Assembly (NCBI RefSeq): GCF_003327285.1 | Contig: NZ_KZ848474.1 | Span: 248,001-312,000 of the forward strand | Reading direction: 5' to 3' | Length of the DNA: 64,000 nt | Source of the DNA: Microbacterium sorbitolivorans | GTDB taxonomy: Bacteria > Actinomycetota > Actinomycetes > Actinomycetales > Microbacteriaceae | Shown: piece by piece, positions 33,854 through 42,724 of the stretch | Position numbering within the stretch: position 1 is the first letter of the stretch | How the letters are laid out: the number at the start of each line of letters is the position of its first letter | Translations under genes and position numbers: made by a program | The notes under the pieces: model-generated | Databases searched by the model: none | The model's input: only the letters and a program-made list of their open reading frames with translations | Told to the model about the DNA's origin: nothing

Positions 33854-34848
33854 CTATTCGCTTCGGATACAAGGCCTCGAGCGAGCAGTTCGGCCCGAGC
33901 GAGCTGCTCGACTACGCCGTCGGGGCGGAGGAGAACGGCTTCGACTCGGTGTTCCTCAGCGATCACCTGCAGCCCTGGATGCACGAGGGCGGGCACGCGC
34001 CGGCGGCGATCCCGTGGCTCGGTGCGGCGGGGCAGGCGACGTCGCGCGTGCTGCTCGGCACCTCGGTTCTCACGCCAACCTTCCGCTACCACCCGGGCGT
34101 GATCGCGCAGGAGTTCGCGACCCTCGGATCCATGAACCCCGGGCGCATCATCCTCGGCGTCGGCACGGGCGAGGCGCTCAACGAGGTCACGCTGGGGCAG
34201 ACGTGGCCGGATCCGCCGGAGCGGTTCCAGCGGATGAAGGAGGCGATCCTGTTGATCCGCGGGCTGTGGCGCGGCGAACGGGTGAGCTATGACGGAACGT
34301 TCTATCAGGTGAACAACGCGACGATCTACGATCGCCCGGAGCAGGAGGTGCCGATCTACATCGGCGCGTCCGGGCCCGCGGCGACGCGGCTCGCCGGCCG
34401 CATGGCCGACGGCTGGATCACGACGAGCGGCAAGGATCCGTCGCTGTACACCGAGACGCTCATCCCCGCGTTCGAGGATGGGCTCGCGAAGGGCGGCCAG
34501 ACGGGCGTCGACCGCATGCTCGAGGTGAAGGTGTCGTTCCGTCCGGACCGCGCCAAGGCCCTCGAGAACACGCGTTTTTGGGCGCCGCTCGCGCTGAGCC
34601 CCGAGGAGAAAACGGGCGTTCACGATCCGGTCGAGATGCAGCGCCTCGCCGAGCAGCTGCCGATCGAGCGCGCCGCCAGCCGCTTCATCGTCTCGGACGA
34701 CCCCGACGAGCACGTCGCGCAGATTCAGCGCTACCTCGACCTCGGCTTCACGCACCTCGTGTTCCACGATCCGGGTCACGATCAGGCCGACTTCCTCGAC
34801 ATCTACGGACGTGATGTCTTGCCAAAGCTCCGGGCCGCGGTAGCCTAG
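33850..34848 (+). CDS. fgd: F420-dependent glucose-6-phosphate dehydrogenase-type LLM enzyme
   Basis: A 332-residue luciferase-like barrel close to Fgd1: FGYKASSEQFGPSELLDYAV, FLSDHLQPWMHEGGHAP, TSVLTPTFRYHPGVIAQ, GRIILGVGTGEALNEV, VPIYIGASGPAATRLAG and DGWITTSGKDP. Fgd reduces F420 with glucose 6-phosphate and supplies F420H2. AGAAGGA precedes ATG 33850, which overlaps the monooxygenase stop (ATGA). Position next to fbiC and cofC supports an F420 role. Confidence 0.9.
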   Translation: MTIRFGYKASSEQFGPSELLDYAVGAEENGFDSVFLSDHLQPWMHEGGHAPAAIPWLGAAGQATSRVLLGTSVLTPTFRYHPGVIAQEFATLGSMNPGRIILGVGTGEALNEVTLGQTWPDPPERFQRMKEAILLIRGLWRGERVSYDGTFYQVNNATIYDRPEQEVPIYIGASGPAATRLAGRMADGWITTSGKDPSLYTETLIPAFEDGLAKGGQTGVDRMLEVKVSFRPDRAKALENTRFWAPLALSPEEKTGVHDPVEMQRLAEQLPIERAASRFIVSDDPDEHVAQIQRYLDLGFTHLVFHDPGHDQADFLDIYGRDVLPKLRAAVA

Positions 34849-34879
34849 GGCCTGCCCTGTCCTCCCCTGAAGGGATCCC

Positions 34880-35503
34880 ATGCTCTGGAGCGTCATCATT
34901 CCCGTGAAGACCACCCAGGCCGCGAAAACGCGCCTGGAACTTCCCGGGACCGACCGCCCCCAGCTCGCCCTCGCGATCGCGCTCGACACGATTGCGGCCG
35001 CCGCGAGCGCCGAAACCGTCGGCGAAGTGCTCGTCGTGACGAGCGACGCCGACGTGCAGGCCGGCGTCGACCAGATCGACGGGGCCGCGTGGATCTCGGA
35101 TCCCGGCATGGGCCTCAACGGCGCCGCCCGGGCGGGCCTCGAGCGCGCCACGCACGACGCGCGCGTCGCGATGCTCGGCGACCTGCCCGCGCTACGCCCG
35201 ACCGACCTCGACCGGGCGCTGCTCTCGGCGTCGGCCGAGGAGCGCTCGTTCGTTCCCGACGCCGAGGAGACCGGCACGATCTTCGTCGCGTGGCGCACCC
35301 CCGCGACGTTCGAGCCGCACTTCGGATCCGGATCCGCCGACAAGCACGCCGAGGCCGGCCACGTGCGCCTGCCCGTGCCCGCGACGAGCACGCTGCGGCG
35401 CGACGTCGACACCGTCGAGCACCTCGACGCGGCGTACGAGCTCGGCGTCGGCCCGCGCACCGCAGCCCTGCTGAACGCCGCCCGCGCCCGCTCGGTGGCG
35501 TAG
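34880..35503 (+). CDS. cofC: Phosphoenolpyruvate/2-phospho-L-lactate guanylyltransferase
   Basis: A 207-residue nucleotidyltransferase (CofC/FbiD) that activates phospholactate or phosphoenolpyruvate with GTP for F420 assembly. Visible features are IIPVKTTQAAKTRL at the N-terminus, ALDTIAAAASAE, VVTSDADV, GLNGAARAGL and MLGDLPALRPTDLD, with the C-terminal STLRRDVDTVEHL. It follows the fgd-like gene by 31 bp with AAGGGA before ATG 34880 and ends the operon. Confidence 0.92.
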   Translation: MLWSVIIPVKTTQAAKTRLELPGTDRPQLALAIALDTIAAAASAETVGEVLVVTSDADVQAGVDQIDGAAWISDPGMGLNGAARAGLERATHDARVAMLGDLPALRPTDLDRALLSASAEERSFVPDAEETGTIFVAWRTPATFEPHFGSGSADKHAEAGHVRLPVPATSTLRRDVDTVEHLDAAYELGVGPRTAALLNAARARSVA

Positions 35504-35514
35504 GCGCTGGGGGC

Positions 35515-35685
35515 GTGTCCCAGTTTGGGTGGGAATAGCGCCCTCATTCCGACACAAAGTGGGACATACCCCGGAGCGTGTCCCACTTAATGTGGGAATA
35601 GCGCCCTCATTCCCGCCACAACTGGGACATGCTTAGGAGCGTGTCCCACTTAGTGTGGGAATAACGACCGAAAGTGGGACATGCC
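35515..35685. repeat. Three-copy palindrome array, family P7
   Basis: Units begin at 35515, 35578 and 35641 (period 63 bp). Each starts GTGTCCCA and ends TGGGACAT, with GGGAATAGCGCCCTCATTCC in the first two centres. The third unit is shorter. The final ACATG supplies the start codon of the AGT-like gene. Confidence 0.85.
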
Positions 35686-36196
35686 TCGGAGTGGCTACCT
35701 TTACACCGTCACGGCGACGCCCTTCGGGGCCGCCGTCGCGGTGTTCACGCCGGCCGACGCGCTGGTCGCGCTCGGCACGGCCGAGGATCCGCTCTGGGTG
35801 GTCGACGCGGTCGCGCGCGAGATCCGCGGATCCCTCGCGCCGGCCGACGGCGACGTCGCGGGTCTCGGATCCCAGCTCGGCGAATACTTCGACGGATCCC
35901 GCACAGCGTTCGACGTCGAGATCGACTGGGCGCTGACCGACGGATTCGCGCGCGACGCCCTGCAGTGCGTCACCGAAATCCCCTACGGCGAGACCGCGAG
36001 CTACGGCGAGGTGGCTGAGATGGCGGGGCGCCCGCGCGCGCACCGCGCCGTAGGCACGGCCTGCCGCTTCACGCCGCTGACGCTCGTGGTGCCGGTGCAC
36101 CGGGTGATCCGGGCCGACGGATCCGCGGGAGAGTTCTCCGGCCGCGAGGACGTGAAGCGCTTCCTCCTCGAGCTCGAGGGCGCGACGTTTAAGTAG
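35681..36196 (+). CDS. AGT-like protein without the acceptor cysteine
   Basis: A 171-residue protein with the two-domain layout of methylated-DNA-protein cysteine methyltransferase: YGETASYGEVAEMAGRPRAHRAVGTA (recognition helix and arginine finger) then LVVPVHRVIR. Active enzymes have PCHRV; here the codon is GTG (Val139). It is therefore more like an alkyltransferase-like protein (PWHR or PAHR in known cases), which binds O6-alkylguanine and flags it for excision repair. The Asn before the active site is also changed (RFTP for RxNP). ATG 35681 lies within the last P7 repeat. Confidence 0.85.
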   Translation: MPRSGYLYTVTATPFGAAVAVFTPADALVALGTAEDPLWVVDAVAREIRGSLAPADGDVAGLGSQLGEYFDGSRTAFDVEIDWALTDGFARDALQCVTEIPYGETASYGEVAEMAGRPRAHRAVGTACRFTPLTLVVPVHRVIRADGSAGEFSGREDVKRFLLELEGATFK

Positions 36197-36206
36197 CGCC
36201 CCGAAT

Positions 36207-36262
36207 GGGTCGCCAAAAAATGCCGTCTGAACGCACGCGCAGGCGACGTTTTGTGGCGACCC
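36207..36262. repeat. Palindrome family P1, intergenic copy
   Basis: Arms 36207-36228 and 36241-36262 start with GGGTCGCC and end with GGCGACCC. The two arms are imperfect copies of each other. Confidence 0.85.
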
Positions 36263-36275
36263 TCACCCAACACAT

Positions 36276-36331
36276 GGGTCGCCAAAAAACGTCGCCTCAA
36301 GCCACGCCGAGGCGACGATTTATGGCGACCC
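36276..36331. repeat. Palindrome family P1, second tandem intergenic copy
   Basis: Arms 36276-36297 and 36310-36331, 13 bp after the previous copy. The pair lies between convergent genes (AGT-like and hemL). Confidence 0.85.
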
Positions 36332-36342
36332 AACCGGGAGGG

Positions 36343-37656
36343 TTAGGCCCGGGCCGCCGCCGCGGCCGCCGCGGGGAGGGCCGCGGCGATGCGTGCCAGC
36401 GCCTCCTCGTCGTGCGCCATCGTGACGAACCACGCCTCGTAGATGCTCGGCGGCAGGTTCACACCGCTGTCGAGCATCGAGTGGAAGAACGGCGTGAAGC
36501 GGTGCGCGTCCTGCGTCTTCGCCTCGTCGTAGTCGCCCGGCTTGTCGGACATGAAGGCGAGGCCGAAGAGGGATCCGACGCGCGAGATCGAGTGCGCGAC
36601 GCCCTCGGCGTCGAGCGCGGCCGTGAGGTCGGCGATCACGCGATCGGCGGCGCGGTCGAGCTGCTCGTAGACGGCGGGCGTCGCGAGTTCGAGCGTCTTG
36701 ATGCCGGCCGCGACCGACAGCGGGTTACCCGAGAGCGTGCCCGCCTGGTAGACGGGGCCGACGGGAGCGAGGTACTCCATGACCTCGCGTCGACCGCCGA
36801 GCGCCGCGAGCGGCATGCCGCCGCCGACGACCTTGCCGAACGTGATGATGTCGGGCGTGTAGGCGTGGCCCGCCTCGACCTGGCGCCCCCACTCGCCCGC
36901 GGGGTGCACGCGGAAACCGGTGAGCACCTCGTCGACGATCAGAAGGGATCCGCTCGCGTGCGCGATCTCGGCGAGCGCCGCGTTGAAGCCCGCGGGCGGC
37001 TCGATGACGCCCATGTTGGCGGGCGCCGCCTCGACGATGATCGCGGCGATGTTGTCGCCGTGCGCCGCGAAGACCTCGCGCACCGCGTCGAGGTCGCCGT
37101 AGGGAACCACGAGCGTCGACGCCGCGACCGACGCCGGGACGCCGGCGGTACCGGGCAGGGCGAGGGTCGCAACCCCGGATCCGGCGGCCGCGAGCAGCCC
37201 GTCGGAGTGCCCGTGGTAGTTGCCGTCGAACTTCACGAGCAGGTCGCGGCTCGTGAATCCGCGGGCGAGGCGGATCGCGGTCATCGTCGCCTCCGTGCCC
37301 GTCGACACGAGGCGCACCTCGTCGACGGGCGCGAGGCCGCCGGCCTGCACGCGCTCGACGATCATCTCGGCGAGGCGGATCTCGCCCTCGGTCGGGGCGC
37401 CGAACGACAGCCCGCGCGCGGCGGCCTGCTGCACCGCCTCGACGACCTCGGGGTGCGCGTGGCCGAGCAGCGCCGGGCCCCACGTGGCGACGAGGTCGAC
37501 GTATTCGCGGCCCGCGGCGTCGGTCACGTACGCGCCCCTCGCGGAGGCGAGGAAGCGCGGGGTGCCGCCGACGGATCCGTAGGCCCGAACGGGCGAGTTC
37601 ACGCCGCCCGGGATGACCTTCTGGGCGCGATCGTTGAGGGAGTCGTTGCGATCCAT
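36343..37656 (-). CDS. hemL: Glutamate-1-semialdehyde 2,1-aminomutase
   Basis: A 437-residue class III PLP enzyme that makes 5-aminolevulinate from glutamate-1-semialdehyde in the C5 heme pathway. Visible are [49 protein letters not shown] and the PLP lysine in [11 protein letters not shown]. It works with HemA (48.3 kb). ATG 37656 lies 6 nt after GACAAT on the minus strand, so it may be leaderless. It is last in the broader minus-strand heme block. Confidence 0.95.
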   Translation of the reverse strand: MDRNDSLNDRAQKVIPGGVNSPVRAYGSVGGTPRFLASARGAYVTDAAGREYVDLVATWGPALLGHAHPEVVEAVQQAAARGLSFGAPTEGEIRLAEMIVERVQAGGLAPVDEVRLVSTGTEATMTAIRLARGFTSRDLLVKFDGNYHGHSDGLLAAAGSGVATLALPGTAGVPASVAASTLVVPYGDLDAVREVFAAHGDNIAAIIVEAAPANMGVIEPPAGFNAALAEIAHASGSLLIVDEVLTGFRVHPAGEWGRQVEAGHAYTPDIITFGKVVGGGMPLAALGGRREVMEYLAPVGPVYQAGTLSGNPLSVAAGIKTLELATPAVYEQLDRAADRVIADLTAALDAEGVAHSISRVGSLFGLAFMSDKPGDYDEAKTQDAHRFTPFFHSMLDSGVNLPPSIYEAWFVTMAHDEEALARIAAALPAAAAAAARA

Positions 37657-37695
37657 GCGTCTATTGTCTCGCGCCGAGCGTCACGTCCGCCGAAC

Positions 37696-37753
37696 GCACA
37701 AGCTTTACCCGAACGGATACGAAATAACGTAGGCGTTCGGGCAAATCTTGTGC
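37696..37753. repeat. Palindrome family P8
   Basis: Twenty-base arms (37696-37715 and 37734-37753; GCACAAG...CCCGAACG) pair with two mismatches around an 18-nt centre. It lies between the hemL start and the end of the MFS gene. Confidence 0.75.
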
Positions 37754-37774
37754 GCTCGCGGGGCGGGGCAGCAC

Positions 37775-38947
37775 TCACCGCACCCGCAGGTTGCGGGCCA
37801 CCACCAGCAGGCACGCCGCGCAGACCGCAGCGATGATGATCAGGCTCGACAGGTAACTCAGTACCGGCAGGAGCGCGGCGACCAGCGTCGGAAGGAGGAA
37901 TCCGACGTACGTCAGCGAGTAGTACACGCCCGTGATACCGGCGAGGTCGCTCGGCGTCGCGAGGCTCTGCGCGACCACGAGGCCCGACACCATGCACACG
38001 CCGTACGACGCCCCGAGCACCGCGGCGACGAGGAACGCGAGCGCCGGATCACCGATCTCGGCCGAGACGGCGGCGAGGATCATACCGGCCGTCATCCCCG
38101 ACAGCCCCACGATGAGGGCGCGGCCGCGGGTGATGCGGTTGATCCACGGCACGAGCGTCTGGAACACCGCGCCGACGCCGAGGGTCACGACCGTCAGCGC
38201 CGTGGCGTAGAGCGTCGCGTGCGCGCCGAGCCGGTGCTCGACGACGCTCGGCATGATCGCGTAGGCGACGCCGGCGGCCGCGAACACCCACGGAGCCGCC
38301 GGGAGAACGATGCGCAGGAAGGGACGCTGCGCCGCCGATGGCACCCGCAGGTCCTTCCACCAGGGGCCCGCGGCGCGGCGGGCCGGATCCAGTGATTCGG
38401 GCGCGCGCAGGAGCGCCGCCGCCGCGACCACGCAGAGCGCCAGGTGCACGAAATACGGAAGCTCTGCGGGGAGCGGGCCCCACTGCGCGAGCACGCCCGT
38501 GACGCCGGCGCCGAGGCCGAAGCCCAGCGTCAGGGTCATCGACGAGCGCCGCGCGCCCGCCGTGGGCGAGGGCGCGCCGGACGAGAGCTCCTTGATCCAG
38601 CTGGATCCCACCGACATCGCGACACCCACGCCGAGGCCCGCGAAGATGCGGCCGATGCAGAGCAGCGTGAGGGATCCGAACCCCGCGGCGAGCAGGCCGC
38701 TCGCGATCGCGGAGACCGCGAGGCCGATCCAGGTGGCGGACCGGCGGCCGTGCTGGTCCGAGAACGCCGACGCGACGAGCAGGCCTGGGACGAGCCCGAA
38801 CACGTACATGCCGAGCAGCAGGTTGGCCTGCCACGGGGCGTATCCGCCGAGCGATTCGTACAGGTGCAGCAGCGGCGTGAAGTGGTTGCCGCCCCACGCG
38901 AGTACGAACACCGTCGGCACGGGCAGCAGCCACGCGCGCCGGTTCAT
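37775..38947 (-). CDS. MFS transporter
   Basis: A 390-residue protein with about twelve membrane spans, starting WLLPVPTVFVLAWGGNHFTPLL, with MFS motif SDQHGRRSATW after helix 2 and GRIFAGLGVGVAMSVGSSW in helix 4. Substrate unknown; the pattern suggests drug or metabolite efflux. It follows the GntR gene on the same strand with 172 bp between, mostly palindrome P9, so the regulator may control it. ATG 38947 was chosen over the longer frame. Confidence 0.82.
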   Translation of the reverse strand: MNRRAWLLPVPTVFVLAWGGNHFTPLLHLYESLGGYAPWQANLLLGMYVFGLVPGLLVASAFSDQHGRRSATWIGLAVSAIASGLLAAGFGSLTLLCIGRIFAGLGVGVAMSVGSSWIKELSSGAPSPTAGARRSSMTLTLGFGLGAGVTGVLAQWGPLPAELPYFVHLALCVVAAAALLRAPESLDPARRAAGPWWKDLRVPSAAQRPFLRIVLPAAPWVFAAAGVAYAIMPSVVEHRLGAHATLYATALTVVTLGVGAVFQTLVPWINRITRGRALIVGLSGMTAGMILAAVSAEIGDPALAFLVAAVLGASYGVCMVSGLVVAQSLATPSDLAGITGVYYSLTYVGFLLPTLVAALLPVLSYLSSLIIIAAVCAACLLVVARNLRVR

Positions 38948-38996
38948 CGCGCGCCCCGGATCCCGGACCCCGCGCACATGCCCGCATCGACCCCAC

Positions 38997-39106
38997 CCCG
39001 CGAGATCTCACTCTTCTCGCGAGATCGCACCGAATTCAGTGCGACCTCGCGAAATGAATGCGACCTCGCGGGGGAGGGCTCGCGAAAAGAGTGCGATCTC
39101 GCGGGG
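38997..39106. repeat. Palindrome family P9, compound element
   Basis: Outer 26-base arms (38997 to about 39022 and 39081-39106) pair with two mismatches: CCCCGCGAGATC...CGCG against CGCG...GATCTCGCGGGG. The inside holds two further inverted motifs based on GCGAGATCGCA and TGCGACCTCGC. The right arm resembles coding repeats at 28.1-28.3 kb. Confidence 0.8.
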
Positions 39107-39119
39107 AGAGTAACCCCGG

Positions 39120-39779
39120 TCATTCCGCCACCTCGTAGCCCGCGTGGCCGGCGCCGATGTGCTGCGCCATGAGGTCGCGGAACAGCTCGGCGTCGCCGTC
39201 GCGCAGCGCGCCCGCGAGCGCGACGTGCTCGGCGTGGAGCCGCCCGAGGTCGACCGCGTTCACGACGGCGAGGTGGGTCAGCCGGTAGAGCCGCGGCGCG
39301 AGCGAGCGCGAGATCTCGGCGACGACGCGGTTGTCGTCATGCCCGATGATCTCGAGGTGGAAGACATAGTCGAGCAGGGCAAAGCGCTCCGGATCCGCGA
39401 GCGCGGCGACCTGCCCCCGCAGGTTCTCGTCGAGGAGGGTGGCGAGGCGCTCGCGCGCCGCCGGATCCGCGGCGATCGACGCCGCCGCGCTCGCCTCGAG
39501 CATCGATCGCACCGCGAGCAGCTCGCGGCGCTCGCGCGCCGACGGGTTCGTCACGACGGCGCCCTTCTTGGGCGCGAGGCGCACGAGCCCCCAGCGCTCG
39601 AGCTTGAGCATCGCCTCGCGCGCGGGCGTGCGGCTCGCCTCGAACTCGGCGGCGACCTCAACCTCGGTCAGGACCTCCCCCGGCTCGATCTCACCCTCGG
39701 CGATGCGGCGGGCGAGGGATCCGGCGACGCGATCAGCGATCGTCGTCGCGCCGATGTTGCTCCAGGGAAGTTCGATCAC
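39120..39779 (-). CDS. GntR family regulator, FCD (FadR-type) subfamily
   Basis: A 219-residue repressor-type protein: winged helix (residues 15-75: IADRVAGSLARRIAEGEIEPG, SRTPAREAMLKLERWGLV) and helical FCD effector domain with the metal-binding pattern D...H...H (LDYVFHLEIIG, LTHLAVVNA, HAEHVALAGAL, MAQHIGAGH). It likely senses a carboxylate metabolite and controls itself and the downstream MFS gene. GTG 39779 lies 6 nt after a consensus TATACT, a clear leaderless arrangement. Confidence 0.88.
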   Translation of the reverse strand: MIELPWSNIGATTIADRVAGSLARRIAEGEIEPGEVLTEVEVAAEFEASRTPAREAMLKLERWGLVRLAPKKGAVVTNPSARERRELLAVRSMLEASAAASIAADPAARERLATLLDENLRGQVAALADPERFALLDYVFHLEIIGHDDNRVVAEISRSLAPRLYRLTHLAVVNAVDLGRLHAEHVALAGALRDGDAELFRDLMAQHIGAGHAGYEVAE

Positions 39780-39785
39780 GCCTCA

Positions 39786-39812
39786 AGTATACATTGATGC
39801 ATGCATTACAAG
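39786..39812 (-). promoter_or_regulatory. -10 element and palindromic region upstream of gntR
   Basis: TATACT (39786-39791, minus strand) ends 6 nt before the GTG start. An adjacent TGCATGCA palindrome within AT-rich sequence could be the regulator's own operator. Inferred from position. Confidence 0.5.
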
Positions 39813-39844
39813 GTACGCGGCGCGAACCGCGGGAGGCGGACCCC

Positions 39845-40828
39845 CTACAGCCCCTCGCGGATCCAGCCGGCGGCCTCCGTCGCCCAGTACGTCAGCACGG
39901 CGTCGGCGCCCGCGCGGTTGAACGCGGTGAGCGAGTCGAGGATGGTGGCGCGGCGGTCGATCCAGCCGCGCTCTGCGGCGGCCTCGACCATCGAGTACTC
40001 GCCCGAGACCTGGTACGCCCAGACAGGCACGTCGACCGCGGAGCGCACCTCGGCGAGCACGTCGAGGTAGGGCAGGCCCGGCTTCACCATGACGATGTCG
40101 GCGCCCTCTTCGACGTCGAGCAGCGCCTCGCGCACGCCCTCGCGGGCGTTGGGCGGATCCATCTGGTACGTGCGGCGGTCGCCCTTCAGCTGCGAGTCGA
40201 CGGCCTCGCGGAAGGGGCCGTAGAACGCGCCGGCGTACTTCGCCGAGTACGCCATGATGATCGTGTCGGTGAAGCCCTCGGCATCCAATCCCGAGCGAAT
40301 CGCGGCGACCTGGCCGTCCATCATGCCCGAGAGCCCGAGCAGCTGGGATCCGGCGCGCGCCTGCGCGATGCCCATCGACACGTAGCGCTCGAGCGTCGCG
40401 TCGTTGTCGACGGCGCCGTCCTCGCGCAGCACGCCGCAGTGGCCGTGGTCGGTGAACTCGTCGAGGCAGAGGTCGGTCTGCACGACGAGGGCGTCGCCGA
40501 CCTCGCGCTGGAGCGCCTCGGTGGCGACGTTGAGGATCCCCTCGGGGTCGTCGGCCCCGCTGCCCACGGCATCGCGCACCGCGGGCACGCCGAACAGCAT
40601 CACGCCGCCGACGCCCGCCTCGGCCGCCTCCACCGCGACGCGGCGCAGCGAGTCGAGCGTGTGCTGGCTCTGGCCGGGCATCGACGAGATCGGCTGCGGA
40701 TCCTGGATCCCCTCACGCACGAACAGCGGCAGGACCAGCTGCGACGGCACGATGTGGTTCTCGGCCATGAGGCGGCGAACCGGCGCCGACTGGCGCAGGC
40801 GGCGGGGGCGATGCGTGGGGAACACCAT
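39845..40828 (-). CDS. hemB: Porphobilinogen synthase
   Basis: A 327-residue enzyme that condenses two 5-aminolevulinates to porphobilinogen. Visible are the metal-site segment DLCLDEFTDHGHCG, the two Schiff-base lysines in MAYSAKYAGAFYGPFR and VMVKPGLPYLD, and WAYQVSGEYSM. The cysteines suggest a zinc site. It follows hemD by 5 bp in the minus-strand heme operon. Confidence 0.95.
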   Translation of the reverse strand: MVFPTHRPRRLRQSAPVRRLMAENHIVPSQLVLPLFVREGIQDPQPISSMPGQSQHTLDSLRRVAVEAAEAGVGGVMLFGVPAVRDAVGSGADDPEGILNVATEALQREVGDALVVQTDLCLDEFTDHGHCGVLREDGAVDNDATLERYVSMGIAQARAGSQLLGLSGMMDGQVAAIRSGLDAEGFTDTIIMAYSAKYAGAFYGPFREAVDSQLKGDRRTYQMDPPNAREGVREALLDVEEGADIVMVKPGLPYLDVLAEVRSAVDVPVWAYQVSGEYSMVEAAAERGWIDRRATILDSLTAFNRAGADAVLTYWATEAAGWIREGL

Positions 40829-40833
40829 GGGGA

Positions 40834-41685
40834 CTACTTGCCTTCTTCGTTGTTCCGATCGAGCGGCAGCAGAAGCACGTCGGTCGGGGGAACCTGCAGC
40901 GCGGCCGTCGTGGGTTCGGGCACGCGGTATTCGCTGAGCGCCTCGATGAGGCTCTCGATCGTGCGCTCGGGCGCGATCACGCGAATCGGGAGATTGATGT
41001 CGCGCGAGTCCTGCGCCGTGCGCGGGCCGATCGCGGCGATGACCGTCTGATCCGGGATCGACGGGAACTGCGCGCGCACCTGCTCGGCAACGGATCCGCT
41101 GGTCACGAGGATCGCATTGATGCGGCCGTTGTTGACGTCGCGCTCGGCGCGCTCGGTCGCGGGCACGCCGACCGTGCGGTAGGCGACGACGGCGGTCACG
41201 TCGTGACCGGCGTCGGCGAGGCGCACCGACAGCTCGGGCTTCGCGAGCTCGGAGCGCAGGCTCAGAACCTTCACCGGCTCCTTCTCGAGCCCGATCATCG
41301 CGAGCGCGACCCCGGTCGCCGAGTTGTCGGCCTCGGGGACGAGGTCGACGGGGTATCCGACGGCCGCGAGCGCCGCGGCGGTCGTCTCACCGACGGCGGC
41401 GACCTTGGTCGTCGCGGGGATCTTCGCGCCGTACGCGTGCAGCACATCGACCGTCGTCGCGCTCGTGACGGTCAGCCAGTCGTAGCGGCCGATCGAGAGC
41501 TCGGCGATGACGCGCTCGAGCTCGGAACTGTCCTCGGGAGGAGCGAAGTTGATGAGCGGCGAAACGACCGGAATGGCTCCCTTGTTGCGCAGAAGCGCCG
41601 CGGCGTTGTCGCCCCAGGGGCCGCCGCGGGGAACGAGAACTCGCCAACCGGTAAGCGGTTTATCGGCCTTGACGTCCTTCGTCAT
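40834..41685 (-). CDS. hemD: Uroporphyrinogen-III synthase
   Basis: A 283-residue two-lobe protein of the HemD family, which is poorly conserved. WRVLVPRGGPWGDNAAALL, DWLTVTSATTVDVL, VAAVGETTAAAL and AILVTSGSVAEQV (second-lobe motif) with VIAAIGPRTAQ are visible. It cyclises hydroxymethylbilane with ring D inversion. The ATG overlaps the hemC stop by ATGA, which places it in the operon. Confidence 0.9.
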   Translation of the reverse strand: MTKDVKADKPLTGWRVLVPRGGPWGDNAAALLRNKGAIPVVSPLINFAPPEDSSELERVIAELSIGRYDWLTVTSATTVDVLHAYGAKIPATTKVAAVGETTAAALAAVGYPVDLVPEADNSATGVALAMIGLEKEPVKVLSLRSELAKPELSVRLADAGHDVTAVVAYRTVGVPATERAERDVNNGRINAILVTSGSVAEQVRAQFPSIPDQTVIAAIGPRTAQDSRDINLPIRVIAPERTIESLIEALSEYRVPEPTTAALQVPPTDVLLLPLDRNNEEGK

Positions 41686-42719
41686 GTAGTGGGGGCTGCC
41701 TCTCTTGTCACAATGTCAGCCGCCCCGTTTTCGAGCAGCCGACGCGCGAGACCGTCTCCGATCTCCCGTGCTCGAACCAGAAGATCCGAGCTGCCGGCAG
41801 CTGCACCGCTGCCACGTGCCTGAATATACCCTTCAATCAGGGATTCGAATGCCGCAATGGGCTCCGAGTGGTCGAGTGTGACGTCTTCGTGATGATCGGC
41901 ACCGTACACATCGACCCGCACGTGCACGTGCGAATCGCTCGTCCAGGCGTGCGCTCCGACGGGTGCGTGGCAGCCCGCCTCGATGCCGCCGAGGATGGCG
42001 CGCTCGAGCGTCACGGCGAAGCGCGTGAGCGGCGCGTCGAGCTCGCCGATCCAGGCGAGCAGCTGCGGATCCGCGTCTGCGGCGGTCTCGACCGCCAACG
42101 ACGCCTGCCCGGCGGCGGTCGGCCAGCCCGGCAGGTTCTGCGCCTCGACATACAGGCCGGCGACCGTCGGGGTCTCGCCGCCGTCGGCGTCGACGCGCGT
42201 CAGGCCCGCGGCGGCGAGCACGACGGCGTCGAGCGTGCTGTCGCGCACCTGCTGCATGCGCGAGTCGATGTTGCCACGGATGTCGACGACATCGACACCC
42301 GGGTTCGCGCGCAGCACCTGCGCGACGCGGCGCGGGGATCCGGTCCCCACCCGGGATCCCTTCGGCAGCTCCGCGAGCGGGGTGCCGTCGCGCGTGATGA
42401 CGACGTCGCGCGGGTCGACGCGCGCCGGCGTGGCCGCGATGATCAGGCCGGGGGCCTGCTCGACCGGCAGGTCCTTCAGCGAGTGCACGAGCAGATCGCA
42501 CTCGCCCGCGAGCAGGGCTTCGCGGAGGCTCGTCGCGAACACTCCGGCGCCGCCGAGCGACGCGAGCGACGCGCGGTTGGTGTCGCCCTCCGAGGTGATC
42601 TGCACGAGCTCGACGGGGCGTCCGGAGACGCGCTCGAGCTCGCGGGCGACGAGGCCCGACTGGGCGACCGCGAGGCGACTGCGGCGGGTGCCGAGGCGGA
42701 TCGGCTGCGTGGCATTCAT
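41682..42719 (-). CDS. hemC: Hydroxymethylbilane synthase (porphobilinogen deaminase)
   Basis: A 345-residue enzyme that links four porphobilinogens. Visible are LGTRRSRLAVAQSGLV, LLVHSLKDLPVE, GSPRRVAQVL, RGNIDSRM and the dipyrromethane-attachment cysteine in GGIEAGCHAPVGA. ATG 42719 sits 5 bp after hemQ's stop. The open frame that extends further upstream overlaps hemQ and is not used. Confidence 0.95.
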   Translation of the reverse strand: MNATQPIRLGTRRSRLAVAQSGLVARELERVSGRPVELVQITSEGDTNRASLASLGGAGVFATSLREALLAGECDLLVHSLKDLPVEQAPGLIIAATPARVDPRDVVITRDGTPLAELPKGSRVGTGSPRRVAQVLRANPGVDVVDIRGNIDSRMQQVRDSTLDAVVLAAAGLTRVDADGGETPTVAGLYVEAQNLPGWPTAAGQASLAVETAADADPQLLAWIGELDAPLTRFAVTLERAILGGIEAGCHAPVGAHAWTSDSHVHVRVDVYGADHHEDVTLDHSEPIAAFESLIEGYIQARGSGAAAGSSDLLVRAREIGDGLARRLLENGAADIVTREAAPTT

Positions 42720-42724
42720 CGTCG

